Notes: generated by a model not told the origin, from the letters alone. Positions 46,901-58,147 are shown, counted from the first letter of the stretch. The stretch is DNA of 64,000 nucleotides from Channallabes apus (GCA_030522415.1 CM060111.1:46227559-46291558), one strand, 5' to 3'. Translations and numbers: made by a program.

Positions 46901-49273
46901 GCCTGGACATTGGTACAAGGCTTGCCGGAAGCGAAAGGCAGACATGAAAAAGCAGGAATGTGCTTCTGGCTCTGGAGGTTCTCAGCCTGACTTGAGGGGC
47001 GGAGCTCTTTAGCCTGACATGGCAGGGCAGATCATTCAGATCTTGCAACTTGCTTCCCAGGCAACGTCACCTGGTTTGCCTCCTCCGCCGCAGTCTTTTT
47101 AGATATGAAAGCTGTGAGAGCCTATTTGCAGCCAATTACCTTTGAGCAAGATAACAGACATGGTAACTGCTCAAAGATGGAGCAACTGGCTCAATACTCT
47201 CACAGCTCCTAACATCACCCTAAAAAGGGCAAAGATCACCAACCCCTCATCGTTAATGATGGCTGCAATGTCTGATTCCTTAGATGAGGGCGCGTGGGGT
47301 GATCATGACTGTGTGATGCTTTCACACTCACCACCTTCAAAGGTCTCTGAAATTCCTCTGGAAAACCCAGACATGGTCTTGTTCACTGACGGTTCAGCCC
47401 AGGTGCTGAATGGATGCAGACGAGCTGGATGGGCTGTGTGCTCATTACATGCTGTTATAGCTCAGGGTCGTCTCCCTGATCATCTCTCTGCACAAGTTGC
47501 GGAGCTTGTTGCCCTGACTAATGCATGGCTACAGGATGTTCAGCCACAATATACACCGACAGCCATTATTGCCATGGCACAATACATGACTATGCGGGCA
47601 TTTGGCGACCATGTGCCTTTCTAACAGCTTCAGGACCGCCAATCAAAAATGCTTCATATGTGTCTGACCTCTTGTCCGCCTGTGAGCTTCCAAAAAGTTT
47701 AGCAGTAGTCAAGGTCAAAGCACACTGTCCAAAAAACAGTGATGAAAGCAGAGGAAATGCCCTGGCTGATGCTGCGGCCAAAGCTGCATGCAGGCTGCCT
47801 GCTATCACAATCTCAGCCGTCAAAACCTCGAACTCTGCTGATGTGAAGGTTGAGTCACAACAACTTCGGTCTTCCCTGATGGACATGTATGCTAATGCTC
47901 CTGCACTAGAAGTGTGGTTCTGGGTTGATAAGGGGGCAAGCCTAGACTCTGATGGTGCTTGGACAAAGGGAGGTAAATATGTTGCCCCTGAATCCTTGCT
48001 GCCATACTTGGCCCAACAAATTCACAGTTTGGGACACGTGGGTGTTCAGACAATGGTTCACAGATTTTCTTCTACGTGGTGGAACGCCAAGTTCCGCGCA
48101 CATGCATCGGATGTCGTGAAACGCTGTGTTCTGTGTCTCAGGCTAACAACAGTGCAGCTGGAGTGCGAACTCCTACAGCTCACACTCCAGCACCTGCAGG
48201 TCCGTTCAAACACCTGCAGGTCGACTACATCACCCTTCCTTCATGTCAAGGTAAACGAGATGTGTTGGTGGTGGTTGACCAATTTTCTCGCTGGATTGAA
48301 GCCTACCCAACTAAAACAGGCACAGCTCTGCACACTGCAAAATCACTGGTCAAGGACTTCTTCCCTCGTTGGGGAATTGCCGAAAGCATTCATTCAAATC
48401 GTGGAACTCATTTCACTGGACAGGTTGTGCAGGAAGTCATGAAGTTGTTGAACATTCAGTGGAAGCTTCACTGCCCTTATACGCCCCAGGCTTCTGGGCA
48501 GGTTGAACGTCAAAACCAGACGCTAAAGCTACGATTGTCCAAGCTCCATCAGAGTGGAGTGTCATGGGTAGACGCTCTACCAGCTGTTCTGTGCAGCATT
48601 CGGTCATCTCCGACAAGGGGGATTGGTCTCAGTCCATATGAGATCATAACTGGTCGACCCATGGCCTTGCCAGGCACACTTGATTTGAGACAGGCAGATG
48701 TTCATCTGACCTCTGATGCGCTGTTGAAGTATTGTGAAGAGCTCACTGATGCAGTCAGTGCTGCTCAGCAGCGTGTCGCAGAGGCATGGATCTCACCTGA
48801 AAAGGGAGTCCATGCCATTGTACCAGGACAGTGGGTGATGATCAAAAATCACACTGCTGGACCATTGGAGGCGAAATGGAAAGGTCCTTTCCAAGTTCTT
48901 TTAGTAACTGATTCAGCAGTTTTATGTCAGGGGCGTAAGACCTGGACTCATGCTTCGCACTGTAAAGTGGTGTTACTTCCTAAATAGGGTCAGTTTGGGT
49001 GGCTCTGGGAGAAGAGCTTTGAGAGGATCCGATGGCGTTTAGGCCGCGGGGGTTAAACTCGAAGTGAAGATTCTCTTTTCCCCAACATGCGGTTAGCGCT
49101 CCCTACTTCTCTCAGTGGACAGGACCCAAGTTAGGAAGGGAAAGATGGTCACCCTTTACAGTGGTCATATGATGGATCCTGAACCGTTGCCAGTTAAAAA
49201 ACTAATGCATGTGAGAGAGAGAGAGAATAAAAGCCGTACTATCTCTGTGTTTACTACCTGATTCTGCTATCTC

Positions 49274-49305
<32 letters not shown>

Positions 49306-52300
49306 TGTGTCTTTTTTTTTGCAGGAACAGCCAAGTAAGGCATTCCCGAAGTTGGAGAAGCTGATGCGAGATACCCACGAGGCTGCTACTGGATACATCG
49401 GGTTCCCACATAGCACGCCTCAGCGTCCTTCGACATCTATTTGTGCTGTGCTGAGACAAGATCCAGCAATCCTCGCTGTCATCGCCACCACATCTCAAGA
49501 AGCTAATCTTGTCGATTACACACATAGACTTTCTCAAAGCTGTGATCATAATCACTGGGTTCACATTATACAATCACACTTATGCTGCCACTGGAGCTCG
49601 AGGTTATTTTATTAAGAATTTCAGAAGATTACCTTCTCCTATAGTCTGGGGGAGACATGTAAAGGTCATTACTTGTTCAGCATATGCCATAACCATTAAT
49701 TCATGTCCTGTATTACATTGTCAAAAAGTAAGAATATATCAGTTGTATCCTAAAATCAAGGTCAGAGTGTTCTTTAATAAGTATCAACAAAAGTTGACAT
49801 ACATCAGTTATCCGCGGTATGCTAATGGTATTGATTTCAATGCAGGGAGCTTAGCTGTTGGTAATGTTAATACATGGTGGGAAATTCTCAAATTGTACAA
49901 TGAGGAAACTGAAATTTGGGACACTTTCACTCAGATTCGCTCTTCTGATGATATTAAACTGTCTGGTAAATGTGTTAGGTGCTGATTTTGATAAGAGAAA
50001 CACTTTCCATGCTTTGTTTACATTAACTCGGAACACACTGTACCCAGGCTGTGAAGTCTGCATTCCTCACCCAGTGAGTGTCTCTGCTGGCATTGCGTGG
50101 TCAGGACATGTCATTTCAGTCTGTGACACTTGTACTTTATTGCATATTAATGTATCAGAATTCAACACAACTACTTGTCATAATGTAACTCAAGCAGTCG
50201 CTACTCAGTGTTGCTCTCCAGGAGTAGAAGTCTGTAATCAGACTTATCTTCCCTCTCATAGTGTAACTGACGTCATTACCTTGAACAAATTTCCATGGTG
50301 TGTTGAAAATCATGTAATCTCCCTTTATGGGTGAAATCTCTGGGGCATTGTGCAGTTTTATCGTTGAACTCAGTAAATTTCATCTAAAGGATATTTCACA
50401 CATTTCCCAAATTCAACCAAAATTTACAGCTCATTCTATTCTTGATTGTGTTTCTGAACCTGGTCCATGGGTTAGTTGGCTCTCAATTAACCAATTCTGT
50501 CGCATTCCAGCTCCTTCTGGTACGTACTGGTTGTGTGGAAGTACCACATATAGCGAATTACCCGCGAGATTCAATGGCCGATGTTCTTTAATCTATCTTC
50601 TTCCAGCCATGAGACCTCGACACCCGAATCTTAAGGACCAAGTTACGAGTAAACCTAATTCTACTCCGCAGCATGTCATTTTAATACACCGGCCTCCTAC
50701 AGATCGCTCAGAAATTAATCTAGATGTTCCTAGTTCTTGAGGACCAGTAAATCGCGTGAAAGCCGAAAGCATTTGTTATAAGAACGGGAAAGTGCACACT
50801 GCCATAGAGAGGGGAGTTCAAAAGGTACCCCCAAATGCTAACCTTCATGGCAATGGTACCTTAACCCTCTTACCAACTTAGCAGGGATATCAATCCTTTG
50901 CTGACTCAATCAACCAATCTGAAATTCCTATTTCTGTAACAGATAAGCTGCTGTCGAACATTGCTTTCTATTCTGAAGTTGATGCTATTTTTACATTTAT
51001 TAGTAATGAACAGAAGTGCCCGGTGAGTTATCAACTTCATACACGCTCCTATAAGAAGAATAGTCCTTTCAAGGTTATATCATTTCCAGCTAATGACCCG
51101 CATCCATGTGCTGAATATTTCACATGCAGTCAGACTTTCTGAAGTAGATCACTCGGTGCTCTTATTCCTAATGATGGTATTATGGTTAGTTTGGATCAGA
51201 TCCGTGTCTTATCTCATGAAGTTGAGAAATTGGCTAATGACACTGCCCAAGCCCTGGGTGTGATATCTACCACACTACAATCACATCGCATGATGATTTT
51301 GCGAAGTCGAGTTGCTTTAGATTATATCTTAGCACAACAGGGGGGTACCTGTGCAGTTGTAGGCCCTGAATGTTGTACAGACATTTTTGACCCTACCTTA
51401 AACCTAACTCAGTACATTAAAAACTTAGAGGAGTTACGTGATCGTGTTAAACAAATTGATCAAGTTAACAGTGATGGTCTGGGGGCCTGGCGAGGTTCCT
51501 GGTGGATATACAGTACGGCCGTGAAATTTTATTAGCTTTCATGGTTTTCCTTTCCATCCTTCTGTTAGCTTATGTAGCTATTCGTTGGGTCTCTAAAAGC
51601 GTAAAACACACTCAAATAAACTACAATAATGTTGACTCCTAGGCCTAATGCCTACATTTGACGTGACCTTTTCCTTATTTTATGCTCGGTACGCGGGTTA
51701 GAAGTGTATTTCCGATGTGGAATATGTAAACGAGTGATCGCCTGGCCAGTGGTTACAGATTGTAAGACATGTTTCAAAAGATTAAGCTTGCTGTTATGAA
51801 TGATTTTAGGGCATTCACAGGGGGGAACTGAGGGATTTATTTCTAATTTTCCTTAATATTTTATATGAATATGGCACAATAATTAATAATGGATTTATAT
51901 CAGCGTGATCTTTATAAGTGCTCTTGTTTACTTAGTAAGTGCTCTTGTTTACTTAGTTCTCACATGATGTTTTTAACCTTGATTGTATTTTTCTTCCTTT
52001 GTTTTTCCTTTCTTGGCCTTGGGTCGATGTTTACATCGTAGTATAAAATGAGTGTTTTGCCATTTATGTTTGGATTTCATTGCCCAGGCTGACTGATTGA
52101 CGCATGCATGCAAATTAAATCTTCTCCAGCTGAACCCTGGCTCTGAGTCTCCTGATTCCTTGATCATCTAATGCTCTGGTCAGATCCAGAAGACTTTATT
52201 TTTATTTAAAACAGTCCTTAGACTGATTCTCGTGGTTATCCTGCCTACTCGCTTGCTTCCGCGTTTGGGTTTACCGTCGCTACCACGCTACAAAGGGCTA

Positions 52301-53088
52301 ACGGCTAATCGCTAAGTCTTGTGATCATCCGGGGTTAGTTCGCGACAGAATTAAGTATAAAGATATAAATAATATATATATAAAGATATAAGCGGGTATA
52401 AACATAGTAAGGCTTCATCTGATTGGTCAAATTTGGTCACAAATGCTTGGCACATAAAGTATTTATCGCAACTCTTTGCGATATGGTTATCGCTCATGCC
52501 ATTATCGCGATAATGATATTTTTTCTATATATCGTGCAGCCCTGCTCTACAGTCATGGGTAACAAAAACTGTCCTGTGTTATCAAATCCCGACACATTCT
52601 CACCCGTACCCGCTTATCCCTCTCATCACCCAGACGCCCAAGTCCTCGGGGTGCGTTCTCACATGTAGCCTGTAGACTTGAGATGAGACTCTGTGGAGAA
52701 TCCTAGATGATCTCATTCCTAATTACGGCCTCATATCTCATGATCTTAAAATACTGCTAATGATCTAATGTGCTAAAGCTAATATCCACTACATTACAAT
52801 CACAACAGATGATAATCCGCCAAATCAGGTCAAGTCCTGAAACTACAAGGTGGTTATCTGCACGAGGACAGGTGTATGTAGTGCCCTATAGGTTCAGGGT
52901 GGACGTGAAATCCTTCAGGATGTCATGGTGTCCAGGGTATCAATGTAAGCCCCGCCCCGAGAGAGGAGACATTTTCGGTTCTGTCTAAACTATATTGTGG
53001 AGTTATAAATAACGACTAGTTGATGCGAGTGTGAATCTGCAGGAGTATCTCAGGTCTTGGATGTGTTCTCTTTACCTGACCCTGAGAA

Positions 53089-53135
<47 letters not shown>

Positions 53136-53149
53136 AGACACGCGCACGC

Positions 53150-53193
<44 letters not shown>

Positions 53194-53252
53194 CAGACTG
53201 GTGTAAATACTGCTTGTGTTTAGGATCCTGGCCCAGTTTCCACCTGTGTGCG

Positions 53253-53300
<48 letters not shown>

Positions 53301-54494
53301 TTATCTGACTCCTCCTCCTGATCACAGATGAAGCTGTTTGTTTTTCTTGTATTTTCTCTCCGGTGTACATGAGGTACTCGATACACTCACTCCTTGTGTA
53401 TTCTCGATTTGCCCGACAGTGAACACACACCCCTACGTTCTTATACACTGTATGGACAAAAGTATTCGTCCAGGTGTTCCAGTCAGGTCCCGTCTCCCCA
53501 GTGAAGGACAGTCTTACTGCTTCAGCGTTATACACAAGCATCTTGGACGATGCTACACGTCCAGCAGCTTGTTGAAGGCCCTTGTCTATTCCAACATGAC
53601 TCCGCCCCAAAGGAAGAACTCGAGCGGCCCGAACACAGAGCCCTGACCTCAACCCCATCGAGCACCTTAGTGATGAACTGGAGCGGAGACTGTGATCCAG
53701 GCCTTCTCATCCAACATCAGTGTCTGACCTCATAAACACTCTACAGGACGACTGGACACGAATTCACACAGAAACACTCCAACATCATGTGAACAGCCTT
53801 CAGGAGGGTGGATGCTGTTAGAGCTCCCGAAAACGGGGACAGACGCCATAATGAAGCGTAAAACAGGTTTGTGGAAACACTTTTACCCACAGTGTAGTTT
53901 TTCATATTAACACTTCCTGCTATGTAATGAAAATCACTTCCTGTCTCCGTCTACATCTCACACGAAAGTGACCTCATCACACAGCACTTAAATTAGTTTG
54001 TACCAGAGTGTAATAAGAATAATCGTGAAGTCTAATGAGTTATAGGAGGAGTTATTATCACACACACACACACACTCAATGTGTGCGAGTGTGGGCCACT
54101 TCACAGCTGGCGGTAAGGTCTCTGTCTGATCCCAATCTCACACACACACACACACACACACCTGTCATTAACATTAGCATGTGTGTGTGAGATTCTCACT
54201 TTAATGAACTCGATGGTGAGCTTGCCGTTGAAGGTGGACACCTCCCCCAGGATACTCAGCTTCCCCCTCTTTATGGTGAACGGTATGATCTCGTCGTGAG
54301 CCGTGCTGTGACCGACTCGATCGAATATATCCAGGTCCTTCACCACCATGTGTCCGTTCACCCGCACGTCAAACACCTGGGACAGAGGAGAGACAGACAG
54401 AGAGACACATGAGCTCCAACACGTCCAGAGCTTTCCCTGGTGAATAAGCATGTTATACGGAAGCTATAACACATTCAGAGAACATTACATGTGT

Positions 54495-54536
<42 letters not shown>

Positions 54537-55012
54537 ACGCTCACTTTCTGCTGCGACTGGGCGAAATACACCTCTGCGAACTTCACCACTAGGATGTACT
54601 CCCCCTCGTCCCGCATGGGGACCTCGTACCCGAACGTGTCCTCGTTGTAGCGCTCCGTCTGATACAGCACCTGATCCTCCGGGCTCGAGCGCAGGATCGG
54701 CAACCGCATCCCATAATCCGACGCTGCCATGACAACACACAGGTTAGAACGAAGAGACCGAGGTTGTCGCTTTAGCGTGAGAACATTGAGTTATTTCTCA
54801 TCCTACTGAAAGAGAGAGAGAGAGAGAGCCAGGGTGCCAATACTTTGTCGTTGAGAGTGAACTCTGGCATGAACCAATAGCAGCCATCTGGCAGAAACCA
54901 GGAAGTGAAATCGGCTCCGGAGGAAACGTCGTGATCTGAGACTCGCACTTCTCCGCGGTTAGTGTCGACGAGCCGTTAGTCACGGCCGAGAAATTTCTTG
55001 GGTTGACTCTGC

Positions 55013-55053
<41 letters not shown>

Positions 55054-55348
55054 CCAGAGTGTGTGTCTTTTGCATTTAAACAAATCAAAAGGAAGTTGTT
55101 TTGATTTTTATGCGTCACTCATCAAATCCCCATCCTGCCTCACCTTTGCCCACTTTCCCCTCCAGCGGGTCTTTTTTGAAGTGGATGCCGTGTGTGTCGG
55201 TGTGAGCTTCTCCCCCGGAGTTCACCGCCCAGATCACACGCTCGGCCAGGTTCACCGCATCGCCCTCGGCCCGGGACCGGTCCGCCAGCATCGCCATCGC
55301 CGTCGCCATCAGGAACCGCATCACCCATGGTGCCGTGACCCGCCGCAT
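43083..55348 (-). CDS. mlec: Malectin, ER lectin for diglucosylated N-glycans
   Basis: Five exons on the minus strand: 55144-55348, 54545-54723, 54200-54376, 43778-43835 and 43083-43327. They total 864 bp, 287 residues (human 292), and all junctions keep frame. Malectin is a type I membrane protein of the ER that binds Glc2-high-mannose glycans early in folding quality control and associates with ribophorin I. Seen: an N-terminal signal peptide (about residues 5-27), [59 protein letters not shown] core, [31 protein letters not shown], an acidic linker and a C-terminal anchor [20 protein letters not shown]. Intron 3 is 10.4 kb and holds an antisense endogenous retrovirus. A TTTTCAG at about 55383 may be the acceptor of a non-coding first exon. 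Confidence 0.96.
43870..43908. repeat. (AC)n in mlec intron 3
   Basis: About 19 AC units 35 bp upstream (gene sense) of exon 4. Confidence 0.9.
45044..45413 (+). repeat. 5' LTR
   Basis: Begins TGAGGGATTTATTTC and is about 95 percent alike to the 3' LTR by eye outside two structural differences. TATAAAA at 45236-45242, and a CGATGTTTACATCG palindrome just upstream. A 26-bp block at 45291-45316 is inverted relative to the 3' LTR. Confidence 0.93.
45416..45433 (+). promoter_or_regulatory. Primer binding site, tRNA-Arg type
   Basis: TGGCGACTCCGGTGGGAC directly after the LTR. From memory of tRNA-Arg(UCU) 3' ends, it complements them with about two differences. TGG marks pairing with the CCA end. 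Confidence 0.65.
45650..47012 (+). pseudogene. ERV gag, one frameshift
   Basis: Gag-like polyprotein from ATG at 45650; a TTG 12 bp upstream is not needed. The first frame runs to 46494 and includes a coiled-coil-like Arg/Glu/Gln-rich part. The frame shifts between about 46440 and 46490. The second part has a capsid-like helical region and a single CCHC zinc knuckle, [14 protein letters not shown], at about 46890, then stops with TAG at 47010-47012. Matrix, capsid and nucleocapsid order is kept. Broken, not functional as read. Confidence 0.8.
47105..48987 (+). pseudogene. ERV pol remnant: RNase H and integrase, protease and RT deleted
   Basis: Follows gag after about 100 bp with no protease DTG/DSG or RT YxDD motif, so some 2 kb are missing. 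Three frames: 47142-47624 (RNase H first Asp in FTDGSA, Glu in AELVAL), 47525-48442 (RNase H YTDSHY and ALADAA, then integrase HX3H and CVLC zinc-binding residues), and 48076-48987 (integrase core). The core keeps the first Asp (LQVDYI) and the Glu (GQVERQNQ), but the codon at 48397-48399 is AAT, Asn, where the family has the second catalytic Asp. Two frameshifts plus this change make it inactive. Confidence 0.85.
49324..51642 (+). pseudogene. ERV env remnant, many frame breaks
   Basis: A (TG)n and T9GCAG acceptor at 49310-49324 may be the env splice site. Surface-unit fragments lie in successive frames (49324-49615, 49509-49985, 49858-50334, 50327-50740). The transmembrane unit is at about 51182-51535 with a gamma-type CX6CC cysteine motif at about 51350-51378, and its membrane anchor plus tail follow in another frame up to a TAG at 51640-51642. 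Identified by order and by the TM features; the surface part has no motif I can name. Confidence 0.75.
51819..51827 (+). promoter_or_regulatory. Polypurine tract
   Basis: AGGGGGGAA one base before the 3' LTR, the usual primer position for plus-strand DNA synthesis. Confidence 0.75.
51829..52215 (+). repeat. 3' LTR
   Basis: Partner of 45044-45413. It carries a tandem duplication of about 21 bp (AGTGCTCTTGTTTACTTAGT, twice) near 51917-51960 that is single in the 5' LTR. TATAAAA at 52042-52048. The block 52094-52119 is the exact reverse complement of 45291-45316. Confidence 0.93.
52466..52540. repeat. End fragment of a DNA transposon
   Basis: ATCGCGATAATGATATTTTT and ATATATCGTGCAGCCCTG resemble the end of a widespread fish hAT-type repeat. 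The other end was not found. Confidence 0.4.
52690..52880 (+). pseudogene. Second, older env fragment
   Basis: Aligns loosely with 51135-51330 of the provirus: CTCATTCCTAAT, CTCATGATCTTAAAA, CTAATGA and ACTACATTACAATCACA occur in the same order. At protein level [18 protein letters not shown] resembles the TM-unit helix. It lies outside the 3' LTR, so it belongs to another, decayed insertion. Confidence 0.5.
53092..53297. repeat. Three dinucleotide tracts: (AC)n, (TG)n, (AC)n
   Basis: (AC)n at 53092-53132, (TG)n at 53149-53190 and (AC)n at 53258-53297, in mlec intron 3. The first two can pair as a hairpin. Confidence 0.95.
53446..53894 (+). mobile_element. Tc1-like MITE with transposase 3' remnant
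   Basis: Left end CACTGTATGGACAAAAGTAT and right end CTTTTACCCACAGTG, each next to TA. The interior resembles the last third of a Tc1 transposase gene (AACATGACTCCGCCCC, CCCTGACCTCAACCCCATCG, ACCTCATAAACACTCTACAG) but is full of stops. It sits in mlec intron 3. Confidence 0.75.
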
Positions 55349-56100
55349 GGCCTCGACCTCTCGCTCGCTCGGGGATCAATTACTGAAAATACAAACGAGA
55401 TCAAATGAAGCTGTGGAGGAAATAAAGAAGGAACGTGGAGTGAAGTCAAATCTCATGCATGCATCACGTGATCTTAATTAGGATCAGGGTTAATTAACAG
55501 ATGCTCAGTGCAGCAGTTTGAGTCTTACTGTAATAAATGCAGATGTGTTCCAGATGTGTGCAGCCCAGATGTTCAGGAGTTGTTTCAACAAACACACCGT
55601 GCATGTACCTGTGTGTGTGTGTATGATTTTAAAACACTTCCTCTGTGCCTGCCATTAACACCCCTCTCTCTCTCTCTCTGCACACACACACACTCCTCAC
55701 AAAGGCACGAGCTCAAACCCACTTCCGGTCTCGTGCACGACTCTGCGTTCTGTTCTAATTCATTCCTAAACGTTAAAGCCCGGAAATCCTGAGCATTCGG
55801 TCAATTCTGAGCCGATCTGTGTGTGTGTGTGTGTGTGTGTATCTGTGAATGTGTGTGTGTGGAGTCGGTGCAGGTTGAAGGAAATAGACGCAGCCTAACT
55901 TGATGGCTGCGCAACCCGGTGGGCGGGACGTATCTAACGCTCAGCCAAACGAAATCGAGTACAACTCGCGGCTCCCGGTGTCGCACGTGTACGTCAGGGT
56001 AGCCGCTGGCCAATCGCAGAGCACGTATTACGCACAGGGCAGCCAATCAGCGTCAGGCCACAGCGCTGACGGCGCATAAAAAAAAAAAAACAGTGACGAT
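55349..56100 (-). promoter_or_regulatory. Likely mlec promoter region
   Basis: GC-rich and CpG-rich upstream of exon 1. CCAAT boxes in both readings at about 56010 (GGCCAATCGC) and 56043 (CAGCCAATCAGCG), GGGCGGGAC near 55922. No TATA box. A non-coding first exon may lie here. Confidence 0.5.
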
Positions 56101-56868
56101 GATAATTCATGTTAGCATCTTTTTTTTATTATTTCTAATTTAAAAAAAAACTACATACAGTAATAAAAGTCACAAGATGCCTATTTATAGCTGTATAAAG
56201 TGTACACGTTTGTACACTACTGCAACAGTTGAATTATTACATGTAAAGTGTTTTCTGTCGAGGCTGAGGTAAATTTACCACAAAAAAACGAACAAGAACA
56301 ACGTCAAGTTACAATACGAATAACATTAGCAACCGTTCAAAATGTTAATAATGTTAAAAATTTAAATGACAAAGTATGGCCAAAAGTATGTGCACCCTGG
56401 GCCCTGTGACACTGGTGTGTGGTTCTTCCCAAAACAGAAAGTACACAGGAGTATAACACACTTTTACACTCCAATATCTAATGGAAGACTTTTTCCATAA
56501 GAGTAAATCTTATTTTATTACCAAATGAAGGAATAAATCTGGAATGATGACATAACAAGCGCATTACACCGTTCCAGGTGGGTGTGGGGTTTGTACAGTA
56601 TGTTCTCCCCATGTTCAGTAGGTTTCCTCCAGGTGCTCTGGTTTCACACAACAGTCCAGAACATCAGAGGTGACATGGAGTTCTGTAGTGTGTGAAGAAC
56701 AACTGTCGTTTCTGTGGTCGTTACTGAAGAGGTCAGGTTGCAGACTCGACGCCCAATTTAAAACAGCTTTATCCTGTTTTCAGGGTCGCGGGGAGCCTGG
56801 AGCCTATTCCAGGAGGGTTAGGGCACAAGGTGGGGTACACCCTGGACAGGGCATCAATCCATCGCAGG

Positions 56869-56920
<52 letters not shown>

Positions 56921-56942
56921 TCACTCACAATAGTCCAATATA
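56101..56942. other. No gene; dispersed repeats
   Basis: A Tc1-like fragment at about 56375-56420 (TATGGCCAAAAGTATGTG), a common fish repeat at 56740-56870 (TCGCGGGGAGCCTGG, CACCCTGGACAGGGCATC), and (AC)n at 56872-56920. Confidence 0.5.
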
Positions 56943-57372
56943 CAGTGGTGGAAAGTAATGAATTACATTTACTCGCGTTACTGTAATTGAGTAGTTTTTT
57001 TATGTACTTCTGCTTTTTAAATCTGTAATTTTACTTTTACTTAACTATGTTTTGTTTAAAGTTTTTACTTCACTACATTTTAAATCATATTCGCTACTGA
57101 GTAACAAATAAATGAATGAAAAAAAAAAATAGTACAAATAATGAAACGTGGAAGGGAAAAATTGCCCCCCGGAAACCACTGCACTGATTGATTGATGGAG
57201 AACAAACGTGTTAAATTCACAAGAACGATGGAGACAAAACAGATGTCAGTGATACAGACACAGCTGGAAGTGAAATACCAACAAATTCTTATGAGCAAAC
57301 CCCTGGTCATATTGAAGCCACCACTTTGATTTCAAGCACAACAAAGGGAACAGATTTATTATGCAAAGGTGT

Positions 57373-57816
57373 TCTGGCCTCGACTGGTGTTGTCAGCTGT
57401 TTCTCTGAGGACTTGACAGTTCGTTAGTTCAGGACTGGAACTTTCTACAAGTCTACCTGAGTCTCCAATAACTACTGGACTCCATTTTAACATCAATTAA
57501 CATCAACTATTATAGCTGAACTGCTGCCACCTAACACACTGTATAAATGCAGATCATTTCCTGCTATCTGTTTCACCCAGATGAGGATGGGTTCCCTGTT
57601 GAGTCTGGCTCCTCTCAAGGTTTCTTCCTATTACCATCTCAGGGAGTTTTTCCTTGCCACTGTCGCCCTCGGGCTTGCTCACCAGGGACTATCTGACCAT
57701 TTTGATTCATACACATTCACATTCCATACAAACATAAATAATTCTTTTGATTGTGTAAAGCTGTTTTGAGACAATGTCAATTGTTAAAAGCGCTATACAA
57801 ATAAAATTTAATTTAC
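57373..57816 (+). repeat. L2-type LINE 3' tail, copy A
   Basis: Contains ATGAGGATGGGTTCCCTGTT, CTCAGGGAGTTTTTCCTTGC and GCGCTATACAAATAAAA. Near identical to 59127-59567. The tail belongs to a LINE or a SINE that shares its 3' end. Confidence 0.75.
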
Positions 57817-58095
57817 TGTAAAGCGGGTAAAGTGAACTTTGAACTAGCTCTTGTGAAGTGTAAACTTGTACAGCACTGTTAATAGACAGCTTTTGGTTGT
57901 GATTTATATTTTATTTTGTAAAACTGCTTTATGTATAAAAAGTTAAACCACAATGTAGGAAATAGGTTTATGCTGTTTGTTATGAAATAACCTCTAAAGA
58001 TATAAACCGTAATGTTTAATGTAATGTACTTAATAATTAAACATTTTTTAAATAAAGTTATGTTAAGGAATCAAAATCAAGATACAAACACACAC

Positions 58096-58147
58096 CTTGA
58101 ATATGGAGTCCAGCTGATTTCCGTTGTTTGTTTTTTTCTTTTGTGGT
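58096..58147 (-). pseudogene. Orphan NLR linker exon
   Basis: 52 bp encoding [17 protein letters not shown], with the same CACAG acceptor and GTGTGTG donor as 14583-14634. No following helical or NACHT exon is present before mlec, so it cannot make a receptor. Confidence 0.75.

Larger units (their letters stand above)
45044..52215 (+). mobile_element. Endogenous retrovirus, class I-like, antisense in mlec intron 3
   Basis: Complete provirus layout: 5' LTR, primer site, gag, damaged pol, damaged env, purine tract, 3' LTR. The 4-bp CCTT at 45040-45043 and 52216-52219 may be its target duplication, if the LTRs end in AAT/AGT. If the canonical CA end is used, the LTRs end two bases earlier and the duplication is imperfect. 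A gamma-type transmembrane Env (CX6CC), one CCHC knuckle and an HHCC integrase indicate a gamma/epsilon-like lineage. Many frame breaks make it non-coding as a virus. Confidence 0.92.

Noticed and set aside
53528..53735. Short frames on both strands in mlec intron 3
   Set aside because: They are pieces of the decayed Tc1 MITE at 53446-53894.
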